From Adiantum capillus-veneris (lineage: Eukaryota; Streptophyta; Polypodiopsida; Polypodiales; Pteridaceae): DNA of 64,000 bases. Where the stretch lies: NCBI GenBank assembly GCA_014529385.2, contig CM043952.1:150007057-150071056 (forward strand). The letters are read 5' to 3'. Below are positions 45,723 through 58,599 of the stretch, piece after piece; the stretch's first letter is position 1; the number at the start of each line of letters is the position of its first letter. Position numbers and translations under genes: made by a program. The notes under the pieces are model-generated. The model searched no databases and had not been told where the DNA came from. It worked only from the letters and a program-made list of their open reading frames with translations.

Positions 45723-46329
45723 GGTTTTATTTGCAAAATCTCAAAATCAAAAGCTAAAACACACTCTTGTTGGAAGTGGGATGCATATTGCATACCTCAT
45801 TTTTTCAATGTGTGGCTAATTTGTTCGAGGATTTTGAGCATACATTACAAACATTTATACGTGGCTTGTGAAGGAAGAAAATATGTTTGTAGTATGTTTA
45901 TTAAGCAGATCTATGGTTTATAGTGCATCCTGCAATTTTTCACTTGCTTATGTGCATTATTGATTACTTTGATGCACAATATTGGGATACTACCCATGTA
46001 CACATTTGTGGAGCCATCTTGACTAGTAGGACAATCCCGACCATTTCTAAGATTTGAACCGGAAGATAGTCATTTCTTAGACTTGACTATAGTCGTGTCA
46101 TTGCTTAGCCTTTTGTGATGGTCGTGCATGAGGTTTTTTTGAAGCCAAACACTGGGGGCCGGGTTACTAAGTGCAAGCTGGATTAGCTTGTTAGAGTTCC
46201 CTTTGTTGTGGCCTCACCATAGGACATGTATGATAGTGGACATAGGTGCTCAATATATGTGTTCATGATATGTATGCATTGAGAAATAAAATGATTCTTT
46301 CTAAGATACACTTCTTATTTTTCTCAGGA
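45723..46329. other. no gene recognised
   Basis: AT-rich single-copy-looking DNA; nothing identified. Confidence 0.3.
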
Positions 46330-46520
46330 GGGGGGGGGGGTCACTTAATAATTATTTGGACTTTCACATGAGTGCAGCAAAAGGCATTATTGAATTTGAA
46401 TTTTTCTCACTTTTCACGTACAGAAGGATACGATATAATAGACTCGAGAAAAAAATTACAGATTGAATAGAAAAAGGGCGTAATTTATTTGTTAAAAAAT
46501 CACAAATAAGGAGTTTTAAA
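46330..46520 (+). repeat. dispersed 190-bp repeat with G-run end, copy A
   Basis: It begins with a G run (46330-46340), then TCACTTAATAATTATTTGG, and ends CACAAATAAGGAGTTTT. An inverted relative is at 57644-57824. It might be a MITE or an LTR fragment; no TIR or TSD seen. Confidence 0.75.
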
Positions 46521-47363
46521 TATAGTCCCTGAACGCACGCGATATACATAATTTATACATAGTGATCCCCCTGGAGTTATTTTGGTGATTTATGACATTT
46601 GAGATTTGAGATTTTGTTCCTTGTACAAGGGGAATTCTTCCAAAATTTATTCATGATTTTTATGGCTATGATTGGTTGAACATATATTTATCTTGCCATT
46701 CATTCTCTTGGTTTCTATTGGGTATATTGATTGAGATTTTACTCAATTTACAGCTAAAACTTTGTCAAACTTTTGTCAAAATTATTCTTGTTGTTTAGTG
46801 GCATTATGGATTCCTCTTCTTTGGATAGTGATTTGTTTAACATTGAAAAGTTTGCTGGAAACAACTTTTCTTATTAGAAGAATCAAATCATGAATGTCTT
46901 GGTTCAAAAGAAGCAGGTTAAGCCCATAAACTTTCCAGGTGTTAAACCCAAGAACATTGATGTGGAAGAATGGGAAGAGCTAGATGAGCTAGCTAAGTCT
47001 ACCATTTAGTTATCGTTGCTTAAAACTGTATACTACAATGTGGAAAATGTTGAAGGAGATGCTTATGCATTATGGTAGCATTTGTGAAATCCTTATGATT
47101 AGACTAGTGTTGCATCACAAGTCTATTGGCTAAAGAAGCTTATTGATTGTTGCATGAAAAAAGGGAGTTTAGTGTCATATCACTTGAAGAGTCCAATGCA
47201 ATTTTTAGTTAGTTGATTGCACAGAAGGTTCCTTTTAATGATAGCCTAAAAGCTATGTTCCTATTGACCACTTTTCCAAAAAGCTGGGGTACTTTTCGTA
47301 CAACAATTAGTAACAGTCTAATAGTGAAATGAGTTCACCATGGAGAAGGTTGCAGAGAGAAGG

Positions 47364-47480
47364 GAGAAAGAGATGATTTGGTGGAGCTTCTTCTCACACT
47401 ATGTGTGAGCTCCTTAGTGAACTCTCTACATCAATGAGAAAGAATGAGATTAGGGTTAATGAGCGGTTAGCCTGTAATGT
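47364..47480 (-). repeat. inverted LTR fragment inside old copia gag
   Basis: This stretch is the reverse complement of about 50730-50835 in the 3' LTR of the same element; over about 40 bp (tggtggagcttcttctca...) I see a single mismatch. Confidence 0.75.
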
Positions 47481-49562
47481 GCTGAAAGATGGAAGAGAGA
47501 GCAAAGAAATGCTAAAGGAAAGCAATCTCAAGACAAATATGAACAAAAATCTTTGACTATGAAGATTGAAGAAGCCAACACAATGGAATCACACGGAGAT
47601 GTGTTGTTATTTTAATCTCTTGACTATGATGTTTTAGTTGCAAGATCCACTACTACTTGGTGCACCATGTCTTGTTACTCCTTGTAGAGAATTATTTTCT
47701 ACTTATGATGCTTCAAGGAAAGGTGTATTCCATCTTGGAAACAATTATGCATGTGACATAGTATGCACTGGTGATGTGTCGCGGTTTGCTAATGGATGTA
47801 ACGTCACTTTAAAGAATGTGAGACACATTCCAAAGTTGGCAAAAAGTTTGATTATCACTAGTAGTAAGCAACTTGATGATGAGGGTTATCATACCTCTTT
47901 TGGAGATGCTTCCTAGAAGTTGTCAAAGGGTTCTTTGATTGTGGCAAAGGGTTTCAAACATGGAACTTTTTACACTCTACATGTTGTTAGTGTTAAGAAA
48001 AAATGTTATATGTATAGCCAAGCATCCAAATACGTCTTTGTGGCATTGCCGATTGGGTTATACGAGTGAAAAGGGAATCAGAGCATTGTCCCATTTGGGC
48101 CATTTATTGGGTCCTGATTATTCTACTTTTAAGGTATGTGAGAATTGTTTGTATGGTAAACAAACACAAAGTCCTCACAAAGCAAGTGGCTATAGAAGAA
48201 GTGATTGCTTATAACTGATACACAATGACATTTGTGATCCCTATGCCCAATGTCTCATTAGGGGGCAATTCTTATTTTTCCACATTCCTAGATAACTATT
48301 CTTGACAAGTTTGGGTTTATCCTCTTAAGTACAAGGATCAAGTGCTTGATGCATTCAAAAAGTTTGTCGCATTGTTTGAGAACCAAAGTGGAAAAAAGGT
48401 CAAGTGCTTACACAACATTGAAAATGGTAGGGAATGTGTTTCAAAGTCTTTTCAAGATTTTGTGATTGAAAGGGAATCAAATGGAGCTGACTACTCCTTA
48501 CAATCCTCCACAAAATGGTGTTTCAGAGAGGATGAACATGACAATACTAGATAAAATCAGATCTATGTTGTTTAATACTAACCTACCTAAAGGGTTTTGG
48601 GAAGAAGCAATTGCTCTGCAATTTCTACTACAGTTCATGGCATCAATAGGTCACCTAATTGTGTGCTAGACAAGCACGTTCCATAAATTCTTTGGTCTAA
48701 AAAGGTTCATTCTTATGAGCATCTTTGAGTTTTTGGCTGTGGAGCATTTTTTCACGTTCTTAAGAATATGTGTATATTCTTGGGTTATGGCAAGTTTGGT
48801 GAGATGGGATATCGTGTTTGGGATCCAAATCCAAAAAGATTGTTTGAAGTAATGTTGTATACATCAATGAGCAGAAGATGCATAAGAAACTTATACCTAT
48901 TGTTGAGGTTTGACATGTGGTGATTCAAGAGGATGGGATAGAAGAAAGAGTGGAACATCCAAATTTTCTTGATTTGAGGAGATCTACTCGGGTTTCTCAT
49001 CCTCCTAAATGTTTTGTTCCATCTCTTGACTATGTGATGCTGGTAGGTTGCGGTGGGACTCATGCTATGAGGAAGCTATCTCTGTAGATGATAAGATTAA
49101 GTGGCAATTGATTATGCAATCTAAGATGAATTCTTTGTAGAAGAATGACACTTGGGAATTAGTACCTTTGAGAGAGGGCATGAACGTTCTTCTTTGAATG
49201 GGTCTACAAAATTAAGATTGCTTCCATTGATGGTAAGACAAAGTACAAGGCTAGACTAGTTTCCAAGGTTTTAAAGTAGCAAAAGGGTATTATTTTTTAT
49301 GAAATCTTTTCACCAGTTGTGATCATGACAACTCTTTGCTTAGTGCTTGCATTGGTAACCATTGAGGATATGGAATTTGTTCAAATAGATTTCAAAGCAA
49401 CGTTCTTGCATGGGGATCTTCATGAAGATGTTTAAATGCAATAACCAAAAGGATTTGTTATTGACGGAAAGGAAAATATGGTCTACAAACTTACAAAGGC
49501 TCTATAAGACAAAGAAAAGATCCCTCAATGGTATCTGAGTTTGATGCTTATATATAGTCTCA

Positions 49563-49564
<2 letters not shown>

Positions 49565-49600
<36 letters not shown>
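49565..49600 (+). repeat. AT microsatellite
   Basis: About 18 AT units within the decayed RT. Confidence 0.95.
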
Positions 49601-49603
<3 letters not shown>

Positions 49604-50693
49604 TTGAAAGGACTGACAAAGATAATTGCCTCTACACTAAAAAGGCTATAGATAGTAGTCTTTTCATATTGATCTTGCATGTAAACGACATGCTATCACC
49701 AAGAAAAGTACTAGCAAGATAGATGCATTGAAATGAAAGTTGCACAAGAACTTTGATATGAAGGATTTAGGGGAATCCAATCATTTTCTTGGTATGATGT
49801 TTGTCAGAGATAAGAGCAAGAAAATCTTTACTTATCTCAAACTGAGTACATTTCCAAGTTACTTAAATGTTTTGATATAGAGAGGGGGAAGGTATCCAAT
49901 AGCTTTCTACATCCATGTGGATCTTAGCCAAATTGATTGTAATAAATTAGAGGAGGAAAAGGCTGAAATGGACAAGGTTCCTTATGCATCTATTGTTGGT
50001 AGCTTGATGTATGCCATGATTGCTATGCATCCAAATATTGCATTTGTAGTGGGAGTAGCTAGCAGATACATGTATAATCTTGGTAAGAAGCATTGGGAGG
50101 TAGTGAAAGGAGTGATGAGATATTTGAGCAGTACAAAGCACAAATGCTTATGCTTTGGGATCAAGGAGGCAGGTGTAAAAGGATACATGGATGATGATTA
50201 TGCATGGAATGTGGATAGTAAAAGGTCCACTAATGGCTATGTTATAACATTTTTTGGGAGTGCAATATCGTGGAGATCTTGCTGCAAGATTGCATTAATC
50301 AATCAACCACTGAGGCAAAATATGTGGATGCCTTTGAGGCTTGTAAAGAAGCTATTTGGCTTGCTTGTCTAGTGGGAGATTTGGGCATTAATGCTGAGGT
50401 TTTGACGTTGCATAATTGTGACAATCAAATTTCTGTTCAACTAGCACAAAATCTTGTGTTTCATACAAAGACAAAGCACATTGAGATCAAGTATCGCTTC
50501 ATTTGGAAGATGCTTGAGAACAAGTGCATCCAGCTTGTCAAGGTGCACACATGTGACAACCCTGTTGACCTTCTGACGAACGGTTTACCTCCTAAGAATT
50601 TACATATTGTCATGACTTGATGTGGTTAGCTTGCCATCATACTCTACTTACCCCTTTCTCCGCTTATTGGCACATTGGACTTTACGTGGGAGT

Positions 50694-50829
50694 TGTTGGG
50701 AATAAAGGCTATTAGGCAAATAACATTATAGGATAACCTCTCACTAACCCTAATCTCATTCTTTTTCTTATTGATAACATAGAACAATAAGGAGCTCACA
50801 CATAGTATGAGAAGAAGCTCCACCAAAGA

Positions 50830-50893
<64 letters not shown>

Positions 50894-50940
50894 TGAAACC
50901 CTAACCTCTAAGCCCGTGAATTCCTTCCGCATTGCACACT
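50694..50940 (+). repeat. 3' LTR of old copia (right end unknown)
   Basis: The PPT-like acgtgggag (about 50684-50692) precedes TGTTGGGAATAAAGG, a typical copia LTR start. It contains a CT run of about 57 bp at 50832-50888. Confidence 0.65.
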
Positions 50941-51299
50941 CTTAAACAATGTAAATACCAATGAATTTACATGAATTGAGAATCTTTATACGAATGTGTG
51001 CATACTATAGACACTTCATAGCAAAGTTCTCATTCATAGTAGCAAGTCCATTGTATGAACTAACTAAAAAGAACATCAAATATGTATAGGCTACAAAAGA
51101 TAATGAATATTTTGAAAATATCCAAGAAAGTATTAATATTACCAGACCTCTCAAAACCTTTTTTTAGGTCCAACATGATTCTTGTGGACATTGCCTTGGG
51201 GCCATGTTACTTTAAGAAGGGCATGCCGTAAAAAAGTAGGAGATTGAATGACCAATAAAAGAATCTAGGCTTGCGTATATATCACCAAAGTCTTAAGTA

Positions 51300-52990
51300 T
51301 TTTTTTATGCAAACTAAATTGAGTGAGAAGCAAATGAGGTGGGAAAACACTTTCTCACAGTTTAACTTTTATATTTCTCACATAGCTAGTAAGCACAACC
51401 AAGTGGCCAATGATCTTTCATGAATACTAAAGATGAATGCTGTATCAATAGCTACTCACAATGATCTATCTTCTATGATAGATGAATATGCTATGGATCT
51501 AGAATTCAAAGATGTAATGTCATCTATTGCACTAGGAAAGAAAGAGGAAGCATACATTGTGCAACATGGTCATCTTCTTTATGGTAATAGGTTATGCGTT
51601 ACATATAGGTTACATGAAAAAGTTATATATGAATCTCACGTTCTCCCTTATGCGGGACATAGAGGGATTCAAGCTACCCTCAAGGGAGTAGAAATATTTT
51701 TTATTGGCCAACAATGAAGGCAAACATACCAAAATATGTTTCCAAATGCATTGTATATCAAAAGACAAAGTATGATAAAGGGAACAAGCCTGGCTTGCTT
51801 CATCCATTGCTTATACTTGATTCCCCATGGGATAGTATATCCATGGATTTCATCTTTGGATTTCCAAGATCCATTCATGGAAATACAAGAATATGGACAA
51901 TCGTAGACCAATTTAGTAAATAAGTGCATTTTATACTCGTCTGCTATTATCTATATTCTTGTATTCTCATGATATGCTTTAGTGATCTTTTTGACCATAT
52001 TGGTCAAAAAGTCCATTAAAGCACATCATATGGAAACACTCTTCATCTCACAGATCTTTAAATATCATATCTATATTATCTGCAAGAATGACCAACAATT
52101 TTTGAAAAGGTCTCTTTGAAAATTTAAGTACCAAGTTGAATTTATTCTCAGCGTATCACCCACAAGTAGATGACCATTAATATACTCAAAGCCTCTGGTA
52201 TGGACTCTAGATCAAAGAGATCAATGAGAAAATTATTTACCCTTAGAAGAGTATATGTACAATAACACTATCCATACTTCCACAGGAAAGGCACCTTTGA
52301 GGTAATTGAAGGGAGACCCAAGCTCCCATTGATAGTCAAGACACTCAGGAAGATATTTTCTGCTATTGATGAGTATAGCTAGAGACCTTAAAGAATTTTC
52401 ACACAAGATTTAGTAAGCTATATCCATCACACAACATAAGAAAACGTTGCTACTAACAAGTATAGAAGATCCTTGACCTTCAAAGAGAATGATTAGGTAT
52501 TGCTTAACTTTCTCAAAGCATGCCCAACCATACCACAGGCAAGGGGACGCAAGGATGCCCAACAGGTCATCAAAAATATTATGCTAAGCTAGTAGAACGA
52601 TATTATGGCCCATTTCAAATCCTTAAGTCCACAAATGAATCAACTTACAAGTTAAGGTTACCAAGAACTTGGCTCGTGTGAGCCTTTTAAAGCCTTGTAA
52701 GGGGAGAGCCACCTAAAGAACCACTAACTAACACCGCTTGAGTTTGAAGGTCCAGAAGAGGTCTTGCAAAAGGAGAGCATTCTAGAACATGAAGACAAGG
52801 TTTTTAGAAGTGGTAAGAATATCCTACGATATCTTGTCAAATTTAAGAACTATTCTTTTGAAGGTGCAAGGGTGCAAGACATCCAACTGAAGGATAGTAT
52901 AAACCTTTGTAAATACTTACAACGGCTCATGTCAAAGGTAAGATCTAAGTATGGAAAAACATGTTTTATCAAGAATTTTCTCTTTTTTTG
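51300..52990 (+). pseudogene. chromovirus gypsy fragment: RNase H end, integrase, chromodomain
   Basis: It opens at the end of RNase H (KHNQVANDLS, stop). 51433-51717 is the integrase lead-in and zinc finger (HGHLLYGNRLCVTYRLHEKVIYESH ... GHRGIQAT). 51714-51923 holds the CxxC side and core start (CIVYQKTKYDKGNKPGLLHPL, SISMDFIFGFP, IWTIVDQFSK). The core between 51930 and 52700 is scrambled. 52764-52990 resembles a chromodomain (ILEHEDKVFRSGKNILRYLVKFKNYSFEGARVQD), which steers integration to chromatin marks in chromoviruses. All frames are broken. Confidence 0.8.
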
Positions 52991-53297
52991 AGACTAATTT
53001 TTTTTATAGTGTTCATAAGTTATTTAAGTGTATGCATACAATGAATACATGCTCGTAGAGCAACAATCTCTCAAGCACTAAGTAGACTTTGCCAATCTAG
53101 TCTGGAAGATGTAAGAGTTAAACAAAGACATTCTTGCAACAACTAAGTCTTCCAAGCATCGAATGGAATTAGCCACCACTATGGAAGAGAGTCAGTGGAT
53201 AAAAAATGGATCCTCTACCCAAAGTGATAGGACTAGCTATGAACTTATTTTCCCTACTCCATAGTCGAGGAAGACTGCAATTTTAAGGGAGAGGTAG

Positions 53298-54250
53298 TGA
53301 CACAAAAATTATATTTTGCCTTTCTAAAAGTATTTTCTACTATAATCTTGCCATTTAAGTTTAGGGAAAATAAATAGAACAAGTGAAGTTGATTAAAGTG
53401 ATTATAGACCAGCTCAATCAAAGGCTTGGACCATAGGAAAGAAGTCTATAAAAGTGCTTCAATATAATTGTTGTTTAGTTATCTCAGTCAGAGGTACTTG
53501 TCAAGGGAGGATAAATCTATCTTGTAAAAATTTGACCAAAGTTACATAAAAGAGGATATTGATTAGAGAATTTATATGAGTCTAAAAGTATAAACTAGCC
53601 TGTAAATTTTAAGTAACTAAATTTACGCATTAGAATCCAAGTATGAAGTCTTGGAAGCCTTAGGGTAAATTTTTAACTTGCATAGATAGTCTAAATTTAA
53701 CAAGTCTAAATCAAGCAGGTTTTGGACCAGCTTCATGTGCCTCCAAAGCACAGTGCTTAGGTTTTGCATAGGAGATGAAGGTCTAAAGCCCAAGGGTAAG
53801 TTTAACTTTTATTGGAGTCCGTTCCAATTTAGTACGCCTTAAATTTTCAAGTAGGCGCTATCCCAATTCAACTTCATAAAGAAGGTTAAGGTCTAAATCC
53901 CAAGGGTAAGTTTGACTTTTATCAAAGTCTATTTCAATTTAGTAGGACCTAAAGTAGCACGTAGCTCTAGGCCAAGTCAACTTCATATAGCCTGCAAAGG
54001 ATAGTGCAAAGGTCTTGCACATGAGCTAGTAGAATTGAAGGTAAGACGAGAGTTTTAAATTAATAAATGGAGAAAGCTACAGTTAGATCAACCGTTCCTT
54101 AATTATAAATTTTTTCCTAGTCCTTCTCTTCTAAGTTTTTCTAGGCCACATGTCCCAAGTAGCTTTCACTTGCTTTATGTGACATTAGCAAGTGTGTATG
54201 AGTGTACTCTTGCCAAAGACAATTCAAAAGGAGGAGGGATGAGTTGGTTT
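53298..54250 (+). mobile_element. probable 3' LTR of the chromovirus fragment (end unknown)
   Basis: ttttaagggagaggtag precedes TGACACAAAAATTAT. The region contains a 110-bp tandem repeat at about 53780-53990. Confidence 0.5.
53780..53999 (+). repeat. 110-bp tandem repeat
   Basis: ggtctaaagcccaagggtaag (from 53780) recurs at 53890 with a one-base change; the following aatttagta and ttcaacttcata phrases keep the spacing. Confidence 0.8.
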
Positions 54251-54451
54251 AAGATTAGCAAGGAAGCTTAAGAGTATGTGTGTTAGCATATGCACCTAGT
54301 TGCATTTTATAGTGTTCAATTTTTGTTAGTCCAAGTAGTGACCATTCCACTTTGAGATTATTGGCAAGTGAGAAAGAGAACAAAAGAGGGGGCTCGAAGA
54401 AAATTTTGCATAATCTTTCTCTCATTTTTAAAGTTCTCATTGTGAAAAATC

Positions 54452-54455
<4 letters not shown>

Positions 54456-54495
<40 letters not shown>
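54456..54495 (+). repeat. CT microsatellite
   Basis: About 20 CT units. Confidence 0.95.
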
Positions 54496-54498
<3 letters not shown>

Positions 54499-54585
54499 CT
54501 CTCACATGAGAGCTCAAGAGTGAGTTTCTATGCTCAAGATCTTGGCTATGGATGCAAATCCAAGCAGGTGAATGCATGAAAGATC

Positions 54586-54717
54586 TTTGTTCTCCTCTCT
54601 ATTATTTTAGCTATGCTTAAAGCTTTCCATCATTGGAGTAATAATATACTTTTTGTTCTCCTCTCTATCAGTTTAGCTATGCTTAAAGCTTTCCCATCAT
54701 TGGAGTAAGAATATACA
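54586..54717 (+). repeat. 66-bp tandem duplication
   Basis: tttgttctcctctctat starts at 54586 and 54652; both copies continue through tagctatgcttaaagctttcc and cattggagtaa. Confidence 0.88.
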
Positions 54718-57360
54718 AAATACAACTTCTTTGCTTGAGAAAAACCTCTTTCACCCTCGGGCCTCATCTACATCTTACCCCATGGTTCTTTCTCCTTGCT
54801 TGGGTGTTTAGGGCTTGAGAAGGATGGTTACACTGGAGAATCATGAATTTTATCCTCTTCTTGGCTCAAGGAAAGCTCCAAAAAAGCACAAGCTTATATC
54901 GTAACTAAAGCTTTCATGGAGAGGATTATAACACAAAGTCCTTTTGGAGGGGGGATCAACTCCTAGAAAATCCAGTCCTCAAAATTTTTCAATCTTAATT
55001 GTGTTATTCTCTTTGAGCTAAGTTCATGATTTAATGTTGTACTGCGTAAATGTGCAATGAAATTATCCCAACACAATCTACCATTCTTCTATAAATAATT
55101 CTCTTAGGAAAAATCTCTCCTTTCATAATTTAATTCCATTGAATCTAAGAAAATACTAGATTCTCTGACACTTGGTTGAGGAATGGATATTCATTGAGTT
55201 AAAAAAATAATTAAAGGATTATTTAATGTGTTGAAATCTCCCTACCTTTTGAGTTTTTTGCGTAGTAGGAATAGAGGAAGTAGGCCTCTTTAGAGGTGTG
55301 AACCACCCCTAAATCCTGGATACATGTTTCAAGCAAGCTTTGTGAGTGAACTACAAAGCAAGCTTTTCATTTTTCCTATGCAACATGGTTTGTTCCCTTA
55401 AAAAAAGCTCACTCTCAAAGCTCACTCTTAAAGCTCACTCCTTGACTTACTAGACATTAGGAAGAGAATGGGGTCTAGGAGGGCCTCTTTATTTGGCAAT
55501 TTAAGGGAGTCAAACCTCTAGTATTAAGAAAGAAATCAAAGGACAACTTTTGAATTCAAATAGGCAAAATAGCTAGTTTGTTTGCATTCAAAATTTTCCC
55601 CCAAAATGATATTTAAAATTTAGCTGGGGCAAAACCATATCATGTAACATATCTATAGAAAGAGTTTGGCATGTAGATTATAGATCTATAATCTTTGATC
55701 AAATAGGAGATCATATTTAGGAGTTATGGAAGGCCAAAGATCATAAAGTTATCCACCCCTTTTTGGGGGGAAAAGTGTATCCTTTGACCTCTCTTACACA
55801 CACACCATTCTTTCACACATGGCATGCACCTATTTGTCAAAATGTTAATTGCCTCCATAATCTTATGGCAAATAACAAGGCCCTTTTAGACCCCATCCCC
55901 TTGCTAATGTGGCTCCATGAAAATACCACACATATATGCCTATCACCACATACATACTTGCAAGTTAACGAGCTGATCAATTCTAAACAATTTACTAGAA
56001 CCACAATACAAACAAATATACTACGTGGTAAGGAACATACCGACTTTAGAAAATTCACTAGCAGCACAATATCCTTCATAGCAGTTGGGTGATCTTTTGT
56101 ATAGCTTTTTATACCAGCTGAAAACATTTCTTACAGTAATTTTCCTATCCATGTTCTCTCATTTGGCCTACCACTATGGGCTTAAATGGAGCATACACCC
56201 TTATTGCACATTAGATGACTTCCACATCTACTTCACCTTATCACAACAAGGAACCTCATCGTTGTTCGGACCTGAATTCACCCACTAATGCCCATTATAC
56301 TTTTGTTCCACTCCCATCATGTTTGAATTACCAATAAAATTGGGTGCAATTCATACACAATTACCATTGTAATATTAAGGATCTCTTCAAGAAATTCATT
56401 ATTTGTGACACTTGAAATTATTCTACTTAGTATTTGATACTTATACTTAGTCTTTGATACCTATACTTAGCCAAAATAATACATTGCAAAGTGCTTTCCA
56501 TGGCTTTTGTGGCAAAGCACACAAACAACCTTCTATATTGTTCTTCGTGCCATGGTCTTTTTCATTCTCTTTTCCAAGAAGCTATGGTTGCTTCTTATTT
56601 CTTCATCATGAGTGTCATTGTTTTTCTCATTTTTAAAATAAACACAAAATCTCCTCTAAAGAGCTTTCTAAAAGATTAAAAATTGGAAATTGATATCTTT
56701 GGAACACATGCTTAGAGTAATACTACTTGATAATTCTACATTTAAAATGAGCAAAAATTTCTTTGCAAATTTTGAAACCAAAACATTGTGATTCTCCTAT
56801 TGTGACATCATCCCATATTCGAGTTTGAATCTCTCCTTCAAAAGTATACACAGTTGCAAAGAACTAATTGATGCTCAAGCCTCCATGATCTTTTGAACTT
56901 TTCATATCATATCTCAATGGTGGAAAATCAACAATAATTGACTCCAAAGAAAAAGAGTCTAAGAAAAATCTCACCTTGCAAGTAAAAGCCGTAAGAGTGA
57001 ATGTGATGAATATACATGGTAGCTGCTCCATTAAAAATGGAGAATGTATGGAAAATTACTATGATCAACATCTTATGGAGGAGAATCTTGTATCTCAGAT
57101 GCAATTGTATTGTTTTCAAAAAATTTATGAATGTGACGAATTCTAGCTGCAAGTAATGTGACTCATTACATTGACATAGGGAGGTTGGATCTCTTCTATA
57201 ATGGTGGGTGACCTTGGCCCATTATGGAGATGACTTCAATCATGTTTACTCTACCTTTGATCTCCACCAATCTAGCTTTAATACTTTTTTTTTGTCTTTT
57301 TGTCACACAAAGCTAATTTTTTCATATCTTCACTTGTTTTGAAATCCTTCACTAACATTT
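54718..57360. other. no gene recognised
   Basis: AT-rich, with only short open frames that match nothing. Two loosely similar phrases (acttagtctttgatac / acttagtatttgatac) occur near 56430-56460. Confidence 0.3.
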
Positions 57361-58385
57361 GTTTTGATGTAGAATTGAGATCATGTTGTTTTCTTAACAT
57401 CATAGATGCCATTGCAAAGGTTCTTTTAAAGCACAAGAAACAAATTTTCCTTCATAGGAAGTTTTATGCTCTCTCTATGCAATCTCCAACCATTACAAAC
57501 ACACCTTATATAATGATAGACCTCTATCTTAGCCACATCCGATATGTCACACCTTGTGAATCTGTCAATTGTCAATAGTCTAGAATTGTCTACTAGTGAT
57601 TTTAAAAAAAAATGTAGCTTAAAATAGTGTGCTAATCATTTCTAAAACTCCTTATTTGTGAAATTTTGACAAATAAAATACAACCTTTTCCTATTCAATC
57701 CAATTCCATTTTAAAGTACCCATCTGTATGTGAAAAAATAAAATTTAATAACCCCTTCTATTGCACTCACGTGATAGTCACATAATTATTGAGTGACCCC
57801 CCCCCCCCCCCCCCCCCCCCCCCCGAGAGGATAGTGTGTGGTTGTATACCTATTTTCAAAGATCTATGGGCTTGAAGTGGTGTTCTGATGAAGTGTTGAG
57901 ATCATGTTTTTTTTTTGCGTTTATATATACCATTGTAGAGGTACTCCTAAGACCCAAGTTGTCCTGGTGAAGCTTCCTTTATGGGAATCTATATGCTTGT
58001 TATGCAATCTCCAATCGTACCAAACTAGATTTACATAATTATAGGGACTTATTATAGCCATAACCAATATAGGAGTCATGTTGAAATGTGTGGCCTTGAA
58101 ATGTGTGCCAGTGATTTCAAAGAAATAATTTGGTAATCATGAATAGATCTTGACTTAGTGTCACATGTAAGTGGGCTTGTGGTGGTGTTTTGATGGAAAA
58201 TTGGGATCGTGTTGTTTTATTTCCATCATTACATGCCATTATAGTGGTACTTTTGAGGCTCAAGAAATCCTCATTAAGCTTCCTTTCATGGGAAGTTTTA
58301 TGCTCCCTATGGAGCCTCCAACCATACCACACTAACCTTACATAATGATAGAGATTTATCTTAGCCACATCCAATATGGAAGGCC
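57361..58385 (+). repeat. three-copy tandem repeat of about 305 bp, first copy interrupted
   Basis: Units start at 57361 (gttttgatgtag), 57882 (gttctgatgaag) and 58187 (gttttgatggaa). Shared landmarks are gagatcatgtt, ttccttcataggaagttttatgct, tgcaatctccaaccatta and atcttagccacatcc. Spacing from unit 2 to 3 is 305. From unit 1 to 2 it is 521, the excess being the 57644-57824 repeat. Confidence 0.85.
57644..57824 (-). repeat. dispersed 190-bp repeat with C-run end, copy B (inverted)
   Basis: Reverse complement matches 46330-46520: it ends GAGTGA followed by 28 C's (57797-57824) and begins AAAACTCCTTATTTGTG. It sits inside unit 1 of the tandem repeat, so it is a discrete insertion. Confidence 0.78.
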
Positions 58386-58599
58386 TTGCACTTTTGGATA
58401 TGGTTATTGGATGTCTTAGGAAAAGAACCTAGGACACTAGGCACCTCTCTTTCCATTGGAACTTTTAGCTGTTGCATAAGAAGTCATAGCCACCATAATT
58501 GCTTTCCTAGCATTAGGTTGTAATTTTCTCACAATAGAGCTTCTTGATTCATAAGTGGCAATGAAATCATGTTGTGTCCAAATTCTTGACCACTTCATC

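Larger units (their letters stand above)
46805..50620 (+). pseudogene. old Ty1/copia gag-pol, heavily decayed
   Basis: It starts ATGGATTCCTCTTC (gag, FNIEKFAGNNFSY) with stops soon after. The GAG-pre-integrase region follows at 47638-48214 (TLKNVRHIPKLAKSLI, then LWHCRLGYTSEKGI and CENCLYGKQ). Integrase at 48342-48670 includes YNPPQNGVSERMNMT with the catalytic Glu. RT at 49100-49900 is badly damaged. RNase H spans 49917-50620 in two frames (YASIVGSLMYAM; TTEAKYVDAFEACKEAIW; HIEIKYRFIW). Multiple frameshifts and stops make it much older than the copia at 12277. The 5' LTR was not identified. Confidence 0.85.

Noticed and set aside
46330-57824. The two inverted 190-bp copies as terminal inverted repeats of one 11.5-kb DNA transposon
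   Set aside because: Copy B lies as a complete insertion inside a 305-bp tandem repeat unit, I see no matching TSD at the outer ends, and the DNA between holds unrelated retroelements.
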